From positions 186,001 through 250,000 of the forward strand of contig NZ_CP045702.1 of assembly GCF_014216315.1 (NCBI RefSeq): DNA of 64,000 nt, read 5' to 3'. The position numbers and the translations under genes are program-made. Origin of the DNA: Streptomyces finlayi. GTDB taxonomy: Bacteria; Actinomycetota; Actinomycetes; Streptomycetales; Streptomycetaceae. Positions within the stretch are counted from its first letter, which is position 1. Every line of letters starts with the position of its first letter. Shown here one piece after another: positions 7,916 to 16,006 of the stretch. Below the pieces are notes generated by a model, which was given only the letters and a program-made list of their open reading frames with translations, did no database searches and was not told the DNA's origin.

Positions 7916-8853
7916 GTCAGGTCCTGTGGTCCGTCGCGGTAGCGACCGCTGGGTGTGACGACGGTGCCGGTGGCGCCGTCGAGGATGGCTTGGGCGTCTC
8001 CGAGGGAGCCGATCGCCGCCATTTGGCCGGTGAGTTCGACGAAGCGGCACACGGCGTCGACCTTGGGGCCCATGGAGCCGGCAGGGAACTCCTGGGCCCT
8101 CAGGGCTGCGGGCGTGGTCCGGCCGACGGGTTCGGCGTCGGGCGTGCCGTAGCGGAGGGAGACGTGGGAAACGTCCGTGAGCAGCAGCAGCGCGTCGGCG
8201 TCGAGCGCCTCGGCCAAGAGGGCGGCGGTGAGGTCCTTGTCCACCACGGCCTCGACACCTGACAACTGCCCTTGTTCGTCACGGATCACCGGTACGCCTC
8301 CGCCCCCGGCGCATACGGCCACCGCCCCGGAGTTCAGCAGCAGTCGGATCAGCCGTGTCTCCACCACGCGTTGGGGGCGGGGGGAGGGCACGACACGTCG
8401 CCAGTGTGCGCCGTCCTGCTTGACCGTCCAGCCGCGTGCGGCGGCCATGCGTTCGGCTTCGGCCCGGTCGTAGACGGGGCCCACGAATTTGGCCGGATCG
8501 GCAAAGGCGGGATCGGCCGCGGAGACGAGTGTCTGGTTCAGCAGAGCGCAGACCTGGCGCCCCGGCAGGGCATTCTGCAGTGACTGGAGCAGCCAGTATC
8601 CGATCATGCCCTGGGTCTCCGCGCCGAGGACGTCGAAGGGATAGGGACTGCTCAGCGAGTGGTCGGCAGCGCTTTGCAGGGCGAGCACGCCGACCTGGGG
8701 CCCGTTGCCATGAGTGATGACGAGTTCATGCCGGTGCGCAAGGGGTGCGAGGGCGGTCACGGCCGCGCGGATGTTGGCGAGCTGCACGGCGGCGTCGGGC
8801 CGTTCCTCGCGGCGGAGGAGGGCGTTGCCGCCCAGTGCGACTACTACACGCAT
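7912..8853 (-). CDS. arcC: Carbamate kinase
   Basis: A 313-residue carbamate kinase, the last step of the arginine deiminase pathway: carbamoyl phosphate + ADP gives ATP + CO2 + NH3. It shows the N-terminal phosphate-binding segment VVVALGGNALLRR, the motif VITHGNGPQVGVLALQ, AGGGGVPVI, the nucleotide-site VDKDLTAALLA and the C-terminal FPAGSMGPKVDA. Length and motifs are complete. The ATG at 8853 is 33 bp downstream of arcB, and the 3' end overlaps the carrier gene. It is the ATP-yielding step and so the energetic purpose of the operon. Confidence 0.96.
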   Translation of the reverse strand: MRVVVALGGNALLRREERPDAAVQLANIRAAVTALAPLAHRHELVITHGNGPQVGVLALQSAADHSLSSPYPFDVLGAETQGMIGYWLLQSLQNALPGRQVCALLNQTLVSAADPAFADPAKFVGPVYDRAEAERMAAARGWTVKQDGAHWRRVVPSPRPQRVVETRLIRLLLNSGAVAVCAGGGGVPVIRDEQGQLSGVEAVVDKDLTAALLAEALDADALLLLTDVSHVSLRYGTPDAEPVGRTTPAALRAQEFPAGSMGPKVDAVCRFVELTGQMAAIGSLGDAQAILDGATGTVVTPSGRYRDGPQDLT

Positions 8854-8886
8854 GGGGAGTTCTCCGATGGTGGCGGGCGGCGGGGT

Positions 8887-9888
8887 TCAGTCGCCGAGGG
8901 TGGCGACGAGAACGGCCTTGATGGTGTGGAGCCTGTTCTCGGCCTGGTCGAACACGATGGAGTGCGAGGACTCGAAGACCTCGTCGGTGACCTCCAGCGC
9001 GGTCATGCCGGTCCGGGCGGCGATCTTGGCGCCGACGGTGGTGTCGCTGCTGTGGAAGGCCGGAAGGCAGTGCATGAACTTGACCGCCGGGTTGCCTGTC
9101 GCCTCCAGGGTCTGCACGGTCACCTGGTACGGCTTGAGCAGGGCGATACGCTCGTCCCACAGCTCCGGCGGCTCTCCCATCGACAGCCACACGTCGGTGT
9201 AGAGGAAGTCGACACCGGCCACGCCCTGCGCCACGTCCTCGGTCAGGGTGATCCGCGCGCCACTGACGGCCGCCGCCCGGCGCGCCTCCTCGACGACGTC
9301 GGGTGCGTTTCGCAGGGCGCGGGGACCGACCATTCGTACGTCCATGCCGAGCATCGCCGCAGTGATGAGCAGCGAATTGCCGACGTTGTTCCTCGCGTCC
9401 CCGAGGTAGGCGAAGGACACCTGGTCCAAGGGCTTGTCGGTGTGCTCCCACATGGTGAGGACATCGGCGAGCGACTGGGTGGGGTGCCACTGATCCGTCA
9501 GACCGTTCCACACCGGAACACCCGCATGCCGGGCCAGCTCCTCCACGAAGCGCTGGTCACTGCCCCGGTATTCGATCCCGTCGTAGTAGCGGCCGAGGAC
9601 ACGGGCGGTGTCCTTGACCGACTCCTTGTGCCCGAGCTGCGAACCGGCGGGGTCGAGGTAGGTCACGTGCGCGCCTTGCTGGTGAGCGGCGACTTCGAAG
9701 GCGCACCGGGTCCTGGTCGAAGTCTTCTCGAAGATGACGGCGATGTTCTTGCCGCGCAGGCGCTGCTCCTCACTCCCCTCGCGGCGGGCAGTCTTGATGG
9801 AGGCGGAGAGTTCCAGCAGGTGCCTGAACTCCGCCGGTGTGAAGTCCAGTTCCTTGAGGTACGGGCGCCGGCGCAGGTCGATTTTCAT
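8887..9888 (-). CDS. arcB: Ornithine carbamoyltransferase, catabolic
   Basis: A 333-residue ornithine carbamoyltransferase. It carries the carbamoyl-phosphate motif STRTR at residues 57-61, HPTQSLADVLTM, the ornithine-binding SMGEPPE region and the HCLPAFH loop with the catalytic cysteine. Its place between arcA and arcC points to the catabolic direction, citrulline + phosphate to ornithine + carbamoyl phosphate. The ATG at 9888 has GAGGAG upstream and is 60 bp from arcA. A biosynthetic argF should exist elsewhere in the genome. Confidence 0.95.
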   Translation of the reverse strand: MKIDLRRRPYLKELDFTPAEFRHLLELSASIKTARREGSEEQRLRGKNIAVIFEKTSTRTRCAFEVAAHQQGAHVTYLDPAGSQLGHKESVKDTARVLGRYYDGIEYRGSDQRFVEELARHAGVPVWNGLTDQWHPTQSLADVLTMWEHTDKPLDQVSFAYLGDARNNVGNSLLITAAMLGMDVRMVGPRALRNAPDVVEEARRAAAVSGARITLTEDVAQGVAGVDFLYTDVWLSMGEPPELWDERIALLKPYQVTVQTLEATGNPAVKFMHCLPAFHSSDTTVGAKIAARTGMTALEVTDEVFESSHSIVFDQAENRLHTIKAVLVATLGD

Positions 9889-9948
9889 GGTCTGGCTCCT
9901 CGGTGCGTACGGGGTGGTTGCGGACGGGTGACCTGGCGCGGTGTGTGC

Positions 9949-11172
9949 TCAGGCCGCCTCGCGCTCGATGGGGCAGGTCATGCACCGCGGGCCTCCCCGG
10001 CCGCGGCCGAGCTCGCTGCCGCGTACCGTGATGACCTCGATCCCGCTCTTGCGCAGGTAGGTGTTGGTGGTCACGTTGCGCTCGTAGGCGACGACCACGC
10101 CGGGTTCCACGGCCAGAACGTTGCAGCCGTCGTCCCACTGCTCCCGCTCGGCGGACCTGACGTCCTGGCTGGGGGTGAGGACGTTGATGGAGGGCAGACC
10201 AAGGGCGTCGGCGATGGCATGGTCCATCTGGTCGGGCGCGTGATCGGTGACCTTCAGCCCCTGCCCTCCGGTGCCGGGTTCGATCGTGCAGGAGGGCAGC
10301 ATGCCGAGTCCGGCGTAACGGGTGAAGGTGTCGCCGCTGACCATGGTCATGACGGTGTCGAGGTGCATGAAGCTGCGGCTCTTCGGCAGGGTCACGGCCA
10401 CGACCCGCTGGGCGGAACCCGCGGCGAACATGCGCAGGGCGAGATTCTCCACGGCCTGGGGCGTGGTGCGCTCGCTCATGCCGACGAGCACCGCACCGTT
10501 GCCGATGACCAGGACGTCGCCGCCCTCGATCGTGGCGGGGTACGCCTGCTGCCCATCCGACCACCGGTGGAACTCCCCCTTTTCGAAAAGGGGGTGGTGA
10601 CCGTAGACGGCCTCGAAGTGGACCGTTTCACGGCGTCGCGCACGCTTCTTCATCGGGTTGACGCTCACACCGTCGTACGCCCAGCATGACGTGTCACGGG
10701 TGAACAGATGGTTGGGCAGGGGTGCGAGAAGGAAGTCGTCGGGCGCCATGGCATGCAGGCGCACACTCGGCACCGTGCCCACGCGGTCGAGCAGTTCGCC
10801 CTTCGTGACGCCGCCGATCAGGCTGGTGGTCAGCGCGGCAGGTTCCAGGGAGTCGAAGTACGCGCGAAGCCGATCGGTACCGAGAACTCCGAACTCCCGC
10901 TCGTCGAAGACCCGGTCCAGAACGAGCTGACGGGCGTCGAGGGAGTGGAGCGTCTCGGCGAGCAGGTCCGCGAGGAGGTGCACACGGACTCCGCGGTCAC
11001 GCAGGGCATCAGCGAAGGCGTCGTGCTCCTCGCGAGCGCGCTTGACCCACAGCACGTCGTCGAAGAGGAGCGCGTCCTTGTTGGTGGGGGTGAGGCGTTT
11101 CAGTTCGAGGTCCGGCCTGTGCAGGATGACCTGCTTCAGCCGGCCTGTCTCGGAGTCGACGTGAAAAGGCAT
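9949..11172 (-). CDS. arcA: Arginine deiminase
   Basis: A 407-residue arginine deiminase, converting arginine to citrulline + NH3. Family landmarks are all present: FTRDTSCW, the EGGD substrate loop (TIEGGDVLVIGNG), HLDTVMTMV and the C-terminal nucleophile loop GRGGPRCMTCP with Cys397 as catalytic residue. The ATG at 11172 starts the conserved N-terminus MPFHVDSETGRLKQVILHRP. It is the first gene of the arcA-arcB-arcC-carrier operon. Two DosR-like boxes lie in the 415-bp region upstream, so the operon is likely induced under low oxygen. Confidence 0.96.
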   Translation of the reverse strand: MPFHVDSETGRLKQVILHRPDLELKRLTPTNKDALLFDDVLWVKRAREEHDAFADALRDRGVRVHLLADLLAETLHSLDARQLVLDRVFDEREFGVLGTDRLRAYFDSLEPAALTTSLIGGVTKGELLDRVGTVPSVRLHAMAPDDFLLAPLPNHLFTRDTSCWAYDGVSVNPMKKRARRRETVHFEAVYGHHPLFEKGEFHRWSDGQQAYPATIEGGDVLVIGNGAVLVGMSERTTPQAVENLALRMFAAGSAQRVVAVTLPKSRSFMHLDTVMTMVSGDTFTRYAGLGMLPSCTIEPGTGGQGLKVTDHAPDQMDHAIADALGLPSINVLTPSQDVRSAEREQWDDGCNVLAVEPGVVVAYERNVTTNTYLRKSGIEVITVRGSELGRGRGGPRCMTCPIEREAA

Positions 11173-11222
11173 GGAGTTCCCCGGAGATCAGAAGGAAGGT
11201 GGGCGCAGAAGGGCGCGGCACA

Positions 11223-11236
11223 GGGACGTTCGGCCG
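11223..11236. promoter_or_regulatory. DosR-like box proximal to arcA
   Basis: GGGACGTTCGGCCG, 51-64 bp upstream of the arcA start. The left arm has the GGGAC form of the mycobacterial DosR box. Confidence 0.6.
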
Positions 11237-11370
11237 CCCGGGATTCCACTGAGGGCATCGCGGGGACCCCTGAACCCTGTCACTCGCCTCTGTTCGCTCC
11301 TGGTGGCAACGGTCCCTGGCCGGGGGCCGGGCGGCACCTTCGGAGCTGGTCCCGCTCGGTGTGCCGAGCA

Positions 11371-11384
11371 GGGTCCTTCGGCCC
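11371..11384. promoter_or_regulatory. DosR-like box distal to arcA
   Basis: GGGTCCTTCGGCCC, a good match to the island palindrome, about 200 bp upstream of the arcA start. Its distance suggests either an upstream promoter or a second regulator contact. Confidence 0.55.
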
Positions 11385-11529
11385 TACCGGATGCCATCGC
11401 GGACCGTCGGGGGCGCGGGAACGGACCGTTACGCGAGGGCTCGGGGACGGTACGGGCCGCGCAGGCATCATGTGGGGTGCTCCGCAGGCGAGTGGAATGC
11501 GCATTCGCCCCAGGGCACCCTTGATGTGA

Positions 11530-11565
11530 GGCCGCGGCGACGGACCTGCCGGTTCCGCCGCGGCC
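11530..11565. terminator. Hairpin downstream of USP gene
   Basis: GGCCGCGGCG at 11530-11539 pairs perfectly with CGCCGCGGCC at 11556-11565 across a 16-base loop, 23 bp after the USP stop codon on the - strand. It is probably a Rho-independent type terminator without U-tract. Confidence 0.65.
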
Positions 11566-11587
11566 CGCCCCAGTCGCGTACGCAGGG

Positions 11588-12457
11588 TCAGTCGTGCGGA
11601 ACGACCGCGACGGGTGCCGAGGAGTGGTGGATGACGGCGTGGGTGACGGCTCCGATGTGGGTACCCATCCGCCCGCTGCGATTCCTTCGGCCGACCACCA
11701 TCAGCCGGGCGTCCCGCGATGCCTGTACGAGGTCCTGCGCCGGACGGCCTTGGTGGCACTCACGGATGACGGGGACTCCGGGGTACTTGTCCATCCACGG
11801 CGCCAGCGCTTCCTCGACGGCTCGGCGCGCGTCCTGTGCGACCTGCGCCATCAGCAGCGGCATGGCACCCCCCAAGTCGGGACCGTAGAGAGCCGGTGCG
11901 GACCAACTGTGCAGGACGCGCAGGCCGCAGCCGTACCGTTCGGCCTCCGCGAAGCCGAACTCGAGCACCTCGTCAGCCGGTCGGGACACGTCCAGGCCGA
12001 CGACTACGTCCCCGGCGGGAACGCCCCCGGGCATCGGGAAGTCGTGGGGACGTACGAGGACGACAGTTCTCCTGGTGCGAGCGAGCACGGCCAGCGAGAC
12101 CGACCCGGCAAGAAACCCCGCCAGCCCGCCCAGTCCCCGGGAGCCCAGGACCAGCAGTCCGGCCTCGTCTCCGGCGGCGCACAGCGCCTCGACCGCGTCG
12201 TCGGCGGTCCATTCCGTCTCGATGTCGAGGGCCGGGTGGCGCCGGTGCAGCCGCCTCGCCGCCGTGGCCAGCATCCGCTCGCCCCAGCCACGTGCCGTGG
12301 CCGGGTCGACGAGGAGCCGGCGTCTGTCGTCGTCGACACACCATGCCTGAAGCAGGCGCAGCGGCACCGCGCGGCGCAGTGCCTCCTCGGCGGCCCAGTC
12401 AACGGCGGCGAGACTTTCCCGAGATCCATCGAGGCCGACCATGACGATGCGGGACAT
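11588..12457 (-). CDS. Universal stress protein, two tandem Usp domains
   Basis: A 289-residue UspA-family protein starting MSRIVMVGLDGSRESLAAVD. Domain 1 has the ATP-loop GSRGLGGLAGFLAGS. Domain 2 has GRRNRSGRMGTHIGAVTHAV, in which the terminal G-S is replaced by G-A. The open frame runs on upstream to 12658, but the ATG at 12457 gives the family N-terminus, and a DosR-like box would otherwise be inside the coding region. It is divergent from the next USP gene, and the two share a 250-bp promoter region with several boxes. Confidence 0.94.
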   Translation of the reverse strand: MSRIVMVGLDGSRESLAAVDWAAEEALRRAVPLRLLQAWCVDDDRRRLLVDPATARGWGERMLATAARRLHRRHPALDIETEWTADDAVEALCAAGDEAGLLVLGSRGLGGLAGFLAGSVSLAVLARTRRTVVLVRPHDFPMPGGVPAGDVVVGLDVSRPADEVLEFGFAEAERYGCGLRVLHSWSAPALYGPDLGGAMPLLMAQVAQDARRAVEEALAPWMDKYPGVPVIRECHQGRPAQDLVQASRDARLMVVGRRNRSGRMGTHIGAVTHAVIHHSSAPVAVVPHD

Positions 12458-12526
12458 GAAGACTCCTTGGGGAGAGAGACTGGGACGGCACTGCTCACAG
12501 TGGCCCGCGGAGGCCGCACGCGCAGG

Positions 12527-12561
12527 GGGCCACAGGTCCCCTGGCGAGTGACGGTGGTCCC
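12527..12561. promoter_or_regulatory. Tandem DosR-like boxes upstream of USP gene at 12457
   Basis: GGGCCACAGGTCCC at 12527-12540 and a weaker GTGACGGTGGTCCC at 12548-12561, 21 bp apart centre to centre. The stronger copy is 70-83 bp upstream of the start codon. Confidence 0.65.
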
Positions 12562-12584
12562 CGTGGGCGCCCAGCCACCAGGTG

Positions 12585-12620
12585 CGGCCGAACGGCGGTC
12601 CACTCAGGGCCGATCGGCCC
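12585..12620. promoter_or_regulatory. Tandem DosR-like boxes upstream of USP gene at 12708
   Basis: A perfect GGGCCGATCGGCCC at 12607-12620 and a partial CGGCCGAACGGCGG at 12585-12598, 22 bp apart centre to centre. The perfect copy is 88-101 bp upstream of the start codon and is identical to the one before the USP gene at 867. Confidence 0.75.
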
Positions 12621-12707
12621 TCGGTGGGCGGCCCTGTCTCACTGATGCTGAGAGCCACAGGGGGGCCGATGCGGCCATCCCGTCCCCCTACCTATGGAGG
12701 CAAAGCC

Positions 12708-13577
12708 ATGATCCCCGAAGTCACTGTCGGAGTGGACGGTTCCGCGGAAGGCCTTGCGGCGGCCGAATGGGCGGCGCGCGAAGCCGTGCGGCGTGGGGTG
12801 GCGCTGCGCATCGTGCACGCCTGGCTCTGGCAGCCGCTGGACGTTCCCGTCGCGCAGGACAGGGATGTGCAGGCCAAGTACGCCCACGGCGTGCTGCGGG
12901 AGGCCGAGACGCACGTCGCGGGGCTGTGTCCCGACCTCGCCATCACCTCGGAAGTGGTGCAGGACACGGCGGTCGCCGCGCTGCTGAGAGAAGCGGAGGC
13001 ATCCGAGATGCTGGTGCTCGGATCACGCGGACACGGGGCGTTCCTCGGCTTCCTCCTCGGCTCGTGCGGACAGGAGGTGATCGCCGCCGCGACACGGCCC
13101 GTCGTGTCCGTACGCGCCCGTGAGAGGCAGACACGCCAGCTGACCGGGAGCGAAGTGGTCGTGGGCCAGTCGGGCACGCCGTACAGCGACGCGGTACTCG
13201 GCTTCGCCTTCGAGGCGGCTGCCCTACGCGGTGCCGCCGTGCGTGCGGTAAGGACCTGGAGCCTGCCGCCGATCTACGCCTACGGCCCCGGCTCCCTGCG
13301 TCTCGCGGACGAGGCGGGAGGATTGGAGCCGTTCGAGCAGAAGGCACTGGCGGAAGCGCTGGCGCCCTGGCGCGAACGGTTTCCCGACGTCCAGGTGATC
13401 GAGCAGGTCGAGATGGGTAGTGCGGGGCAGGTGCTGTTGTCCAGCCTCTCGGACGCCCAGTTGCTCGTGGTCGGCCGCAGGGAACGGCGTGGCCGTGTGG
13501 GAACACGCATCGGGTCGGTCGCCCACGCCGCTCTCCACCACGCCCCCTGCCCCGTAGCCGTCGTCCCGCACAACTGA
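12708..13577 (+). CDS. Universal stress protein, two tandem Usp domains
   Basis: A 289-residue UspA-family protein starting MIPEVTVGVDGSAEGLAAAE at an ATG preceded by GGAGG. The domain 1 ATP-loop is GSRGHGAFLGFLLGS. Domain 2 has GRRERRGRVGTRIGSVAHAA, a complete G-S variant. It is most like the USP at 867, sharing phrases such as AEASEMLVLGSRG and GSMYLAE/GSLRLADE, so the two are probably recent duplicates. It is divergent from the previous USP gene and convergent with the response-regulator gene downstream. Confidence 0.95.
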   Translation: MIPEVTVGVDGSAEGLAAAEWAAREAVRRGVALRIVHAWLWQPLDVPVAQDRDVQAKYAHGVLREAETHVAGLCPDLAITSEVVQDTAVAALLREAEASEMLVLGSRGHGAFLGFLLGSCGQEVIAAATRPVVSVRARERQTRQLTGSEVVVGQSGTPYSDAVLGFAFEAAALRGAAVRAVRTWSLPPIYAYGPGSLRLADEAGGLEPFEQKALAEALAPWRERFPDVQVIEQVEMGSAGQVLLSSLSDAQLLVVGRRERRGRVGTRIGSVAHAALHHAPCPVAVVPHN

Positions 13578-13666
13578 AGACCCATGGCCCAAACGAGGAA
13601 GTGACACGGACGGGCAGGAGAGTTCAATGGGCTCGCGTCCTCGTTCGGCTCCTGCCGGCCCGGTGC

Positions 13667-14398
13667 TCAGCTCCGCGGTCGGCGTTCGTGCCCCGCCGCG
13701 GATGCGCCCTGACCGTCCTGGGCCGCCAGCGCCTGCGTCGCGATGACAGCAGCCTGCACGCGACGCTCCACACCCAGCTTGGCCAGCAACCGGGAAATGT
13801 TGTTCTTCACCGTCTTCTCCGCCAGGAAAAGCCGCTTACCGATCTCCCGGTTCGTCAGCCCCTCTCCCACCAGGAGAAGAATCTCCCGCTCCCGGTCCGT
13901 CAGGCCCGGCAGACCCTTCTGCGTCGCCTGCTCCTCGGGGGCACCGCCACGCAGCCGGGCCATCACCCGCGCCGTCGCACCCGGATCCAGCATCGACTGT
14001 CCGGAAGCGACCGTACGCACGGCATGAACCAGGTCCGTGCCGGTGATCTGCTTCAGAACGTAACCCGCCGCACCGGCCATGATCGCATCGAGCAATGCCT
14101 CCTCGTCGTCGAACGACGTCAGCATCAGACACGCCAGATCGGGCATACGGGAACGAAGCTCGCGACAGACACTCACACCGTCCCCGTCCGGCAGACGCAC
14201 GTCCAGAACCGCGACATCGGGACGCAGAGCCGGAATCCGCACCAACGCCTGCTCGGCCGTGCCGGCCTCCCCCACCACCGTCAGATCAGGCTCGCCGTCC
14301 AGCAGGTCATGCACACCGCGACGCACCACCTCATGATCGTCAAGAAGGAAGACCCTGACCGCATCCCTCTTGGTAAGGCCGCTGCCGCTGTCCGTCAT
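13667..14398 (-). CDS. osdR: DosR/DevR-like NarL-family response regulator
   Basis: A 243-residue response regulator. The receiver domain (about 13-130) has the acidic pair Asp20-Asp21 (FLLDDHEVVRRG) and phospho-acceptor Asp66 (VAVLDVRLPDGDG). The C-terminal LuxR/NarL helix-turn-helix reads LTDREREILLLVGEGLTNRE, then FLAEKTVKNNISRLLAKLG, which is very close to Mycobacterium tuberculosis DosR. The family is activated by haem sensor kinases in hypoxia or NO and binds GGGACTWWAGTCCC-type boxes. The ATG at 14398, with GGAG upstream, is preferred over the longer frame because a perfect-arm box lies at 14479-14492. That box suggests autoregulation. It corresponds to OsdR of S. coelicolor. Confidence 0.93.
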   Translation of the reverse strand: MTDSGSGLTKRDAVRVFLLDDHEVVRRGVHDLLDGEPDLTVVGEAGTAEQALVRIPALRPDVAVLDVRLPDGDGVSVCRELRSRMPDLACLMLTSFDDEEALLDAIMAGAAGYVLKQITGTDLVHAVRTVASGQSMLDPGATARVMARLRGGAPEEQATQKGLPGLTDREREILLLVGEGLTNREIGKRLFLAEKTVKNNISRLLAKLGVERRVQAAVIATQALAAQDGQGASAAGHERRPRS

Positions 14399-14478
14399 CA
14401 CACACTCCGAATTCTTCGCATCCGCCGCCTCCGACGGACCCCAGTCCACAGTGTCGTTCAACAAGCGCTCCCCTACCA

Positions 14479-14492
14479 GGGCCATACGGCCC
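14479..14492. promoter_or_regulatory. DosR-like box upstream of the response regulator
   Basis: GGGCCATACGGCCC, 81-94 bp upstream of the osdR start codon, consistent with autoregulation. Confidence 0.65.
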
Positions 14493-14676
14493 TCCAGCGC
14501 AGCGCGTGACAAGGGCCACGCCTGATGCGAGCTCCGGCAGGATCTTCGTCCTGGCCGGAGCCCGCTCCGGTTGTCGGCGAGTGCGTCCGAGCCACGTCGG
14601 CCCGCCTCACGAGCAGTGCCGGGCGCGACCTGCCGCTCGGCCGGGCGGCCCCGGCCGGCCGAAGGGCTGCCTGGAG

Positions 14677-15690
14677 TCACTCGATCGGCAGCGTGCGAGG
14701 GCCGCCGTGGAAGGCGGTCCGCATGATCTCCTCCATGTCGTCCAGCATCGGCATGCGGGGATTGGCCGGGGCGCACTGGTCCTCGTAGGCGTTGAGTGCC
14801 TGCTGCGGCAGTGCGTTCATGAACGCCACCTCATCGATGCCCACGGCGCGGAAGGAGGGCTCTATGCCCACGGCGTCACGCAGCCGCTCCACGGCGGCGG
14901 CGTAGGAGGCGACGCCCTCGGCAGCGGTGGAGGCCGGCAGGCCGAGGGAGCGGGCGATGTCCTGGAATCGCTCAGGCGCCCGGTAACTCTCGTACTTGGG
15001 CCAGCCCGTCAACTTGGCGGGAACGGTGCCGTTGTAGCGGATCACGTGCGGCAGGAGAATCGCGTTGGTCCGTCCGTGGGCGATGTGGAAGGTGGCACCC
15101 AGGGTGTGGGACATGGCGTGGACGATGCCGAGGAAGGCGTTCCCGAAGGCCATCCCCGCGATGGTTCCCGCGTTGTGCATCTTCTCCCGGGCCCTGGTCC
15201 GCTGTGATGCCTCGCCCGTGACCGCCGATTCCAGATTCGCGAAGACCAACTTGACCGCGTGCAGAGCCAGGCCGTCGGTGAAGTCGTTGGCGTAGACCGA
15301 GACATACGCCTCGGTGGCGTGAGTGAGGGCGTCGAAGCCGCTGTCGGCAGCGAGTGACGCGGGCAGGTCGGCGGTGAGCGTGGGGTCGACGATCGCGACG
15401 CTCGGAGTCAGGGCGTAGTCGGCCAGCGGGTACTTCTTACCGGTAGCCGGGTCGGAGATGACGGCGAAGGGGGTGACCTCGGCGCCGGTGCCCGATGTGG
15501 TGGGGACACAGACGAGGCGAGCCCGCTTGCCGAGTACCGGGAAGCGGAAGGCCCGCTTACGGATGTCGGAGAACTTCTGTCGCATGTCGGCGAAGTCGAT
15601 GTCCGGCTGTTCGAACAGCAGCCACATCACCTTGGCCGCGTCCATGGGTGACCCGCCGCCGAGGGCGATGATGGTGTCCGGCCGGAAGCC
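14677..15690 (-). pseudogene. AdhE-type iron alcohol dehydrogenase, 5'-truncated
   Basis: About 337 residues match the C-terminal alcohol dehydrogenase domain of bifunctional AdhE: PDTIIALGGGSPMDAAKVMW, PTTSGTGAEVTPFAVI, the iron-site region SGFDALTHATEAYVS, HAMSHTLGATFHIAHG and the end ANPRMPML. The whole acetaldehyde dehydrogenase half and roughly the first 80 residues of the alcohol dehydrogenase domain are missing. The frame continues to a GTG at 15813, but that extension is unrelated and has no ribosome binding site. An imperfect hairpin (15717-15754) lies at the break. Intact AdhE makes ethanol from acetyl-CoA in fermentation. This copy is probably inactive. Confidence 0.75.
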
Positions 15691-16006
15691 GAGCGGCCTG
15701 CGACGGGGAGCAACTGGCGTCATCCCCCGCCGGAACGCAGGGGATGACGACGCCATGGAGGTCTCCCCCCGGCTCACTCCGAGAAGAAGCATGTGCACGT
15801 CACCCGAATGCACTACGCATCGCCCACCTCCTGACGCCTCCCTCCGATGAGGTCACGGACCAGCGCGCTCACAGCCGCCGCGAAACGGGTGCTCCACATG
15901 CGGAAACGCGCGGGCAGGCCTAGCGTGAGGCAGTACAGCCGACAGGCGCCACGGCCCGCTTCGGCTCCGGGGTGTACTCGGGTCCGAAGAACGAGGTGAT
16001 CGTGCC

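Larger units (their letters stand above)
11173..11587. other. Intergenic region between arcA and a USP gene
   Basis: This 415-bp gap holds the arc promoter side with two DosR-like boxes and the terminator of the USP gene, listed separately. The reading frames inside it have no family signature or ribosome binding site. Confidence 0.6.

Noticed and set aside
8659..10689. A 676-codon + strand frame across the arc operon
   Set aside because: It is antisense to arcC, arcB and arcA, which have complete family motifs on the - strand; the long frame is a high-GC artefact.
15944..15957. DosR-like box upstream of the GAF-PP2C gene
   Set aside because: Only the right half (CGGCCC) fits; the left arm is GGCG. 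Too weak to list as a site.
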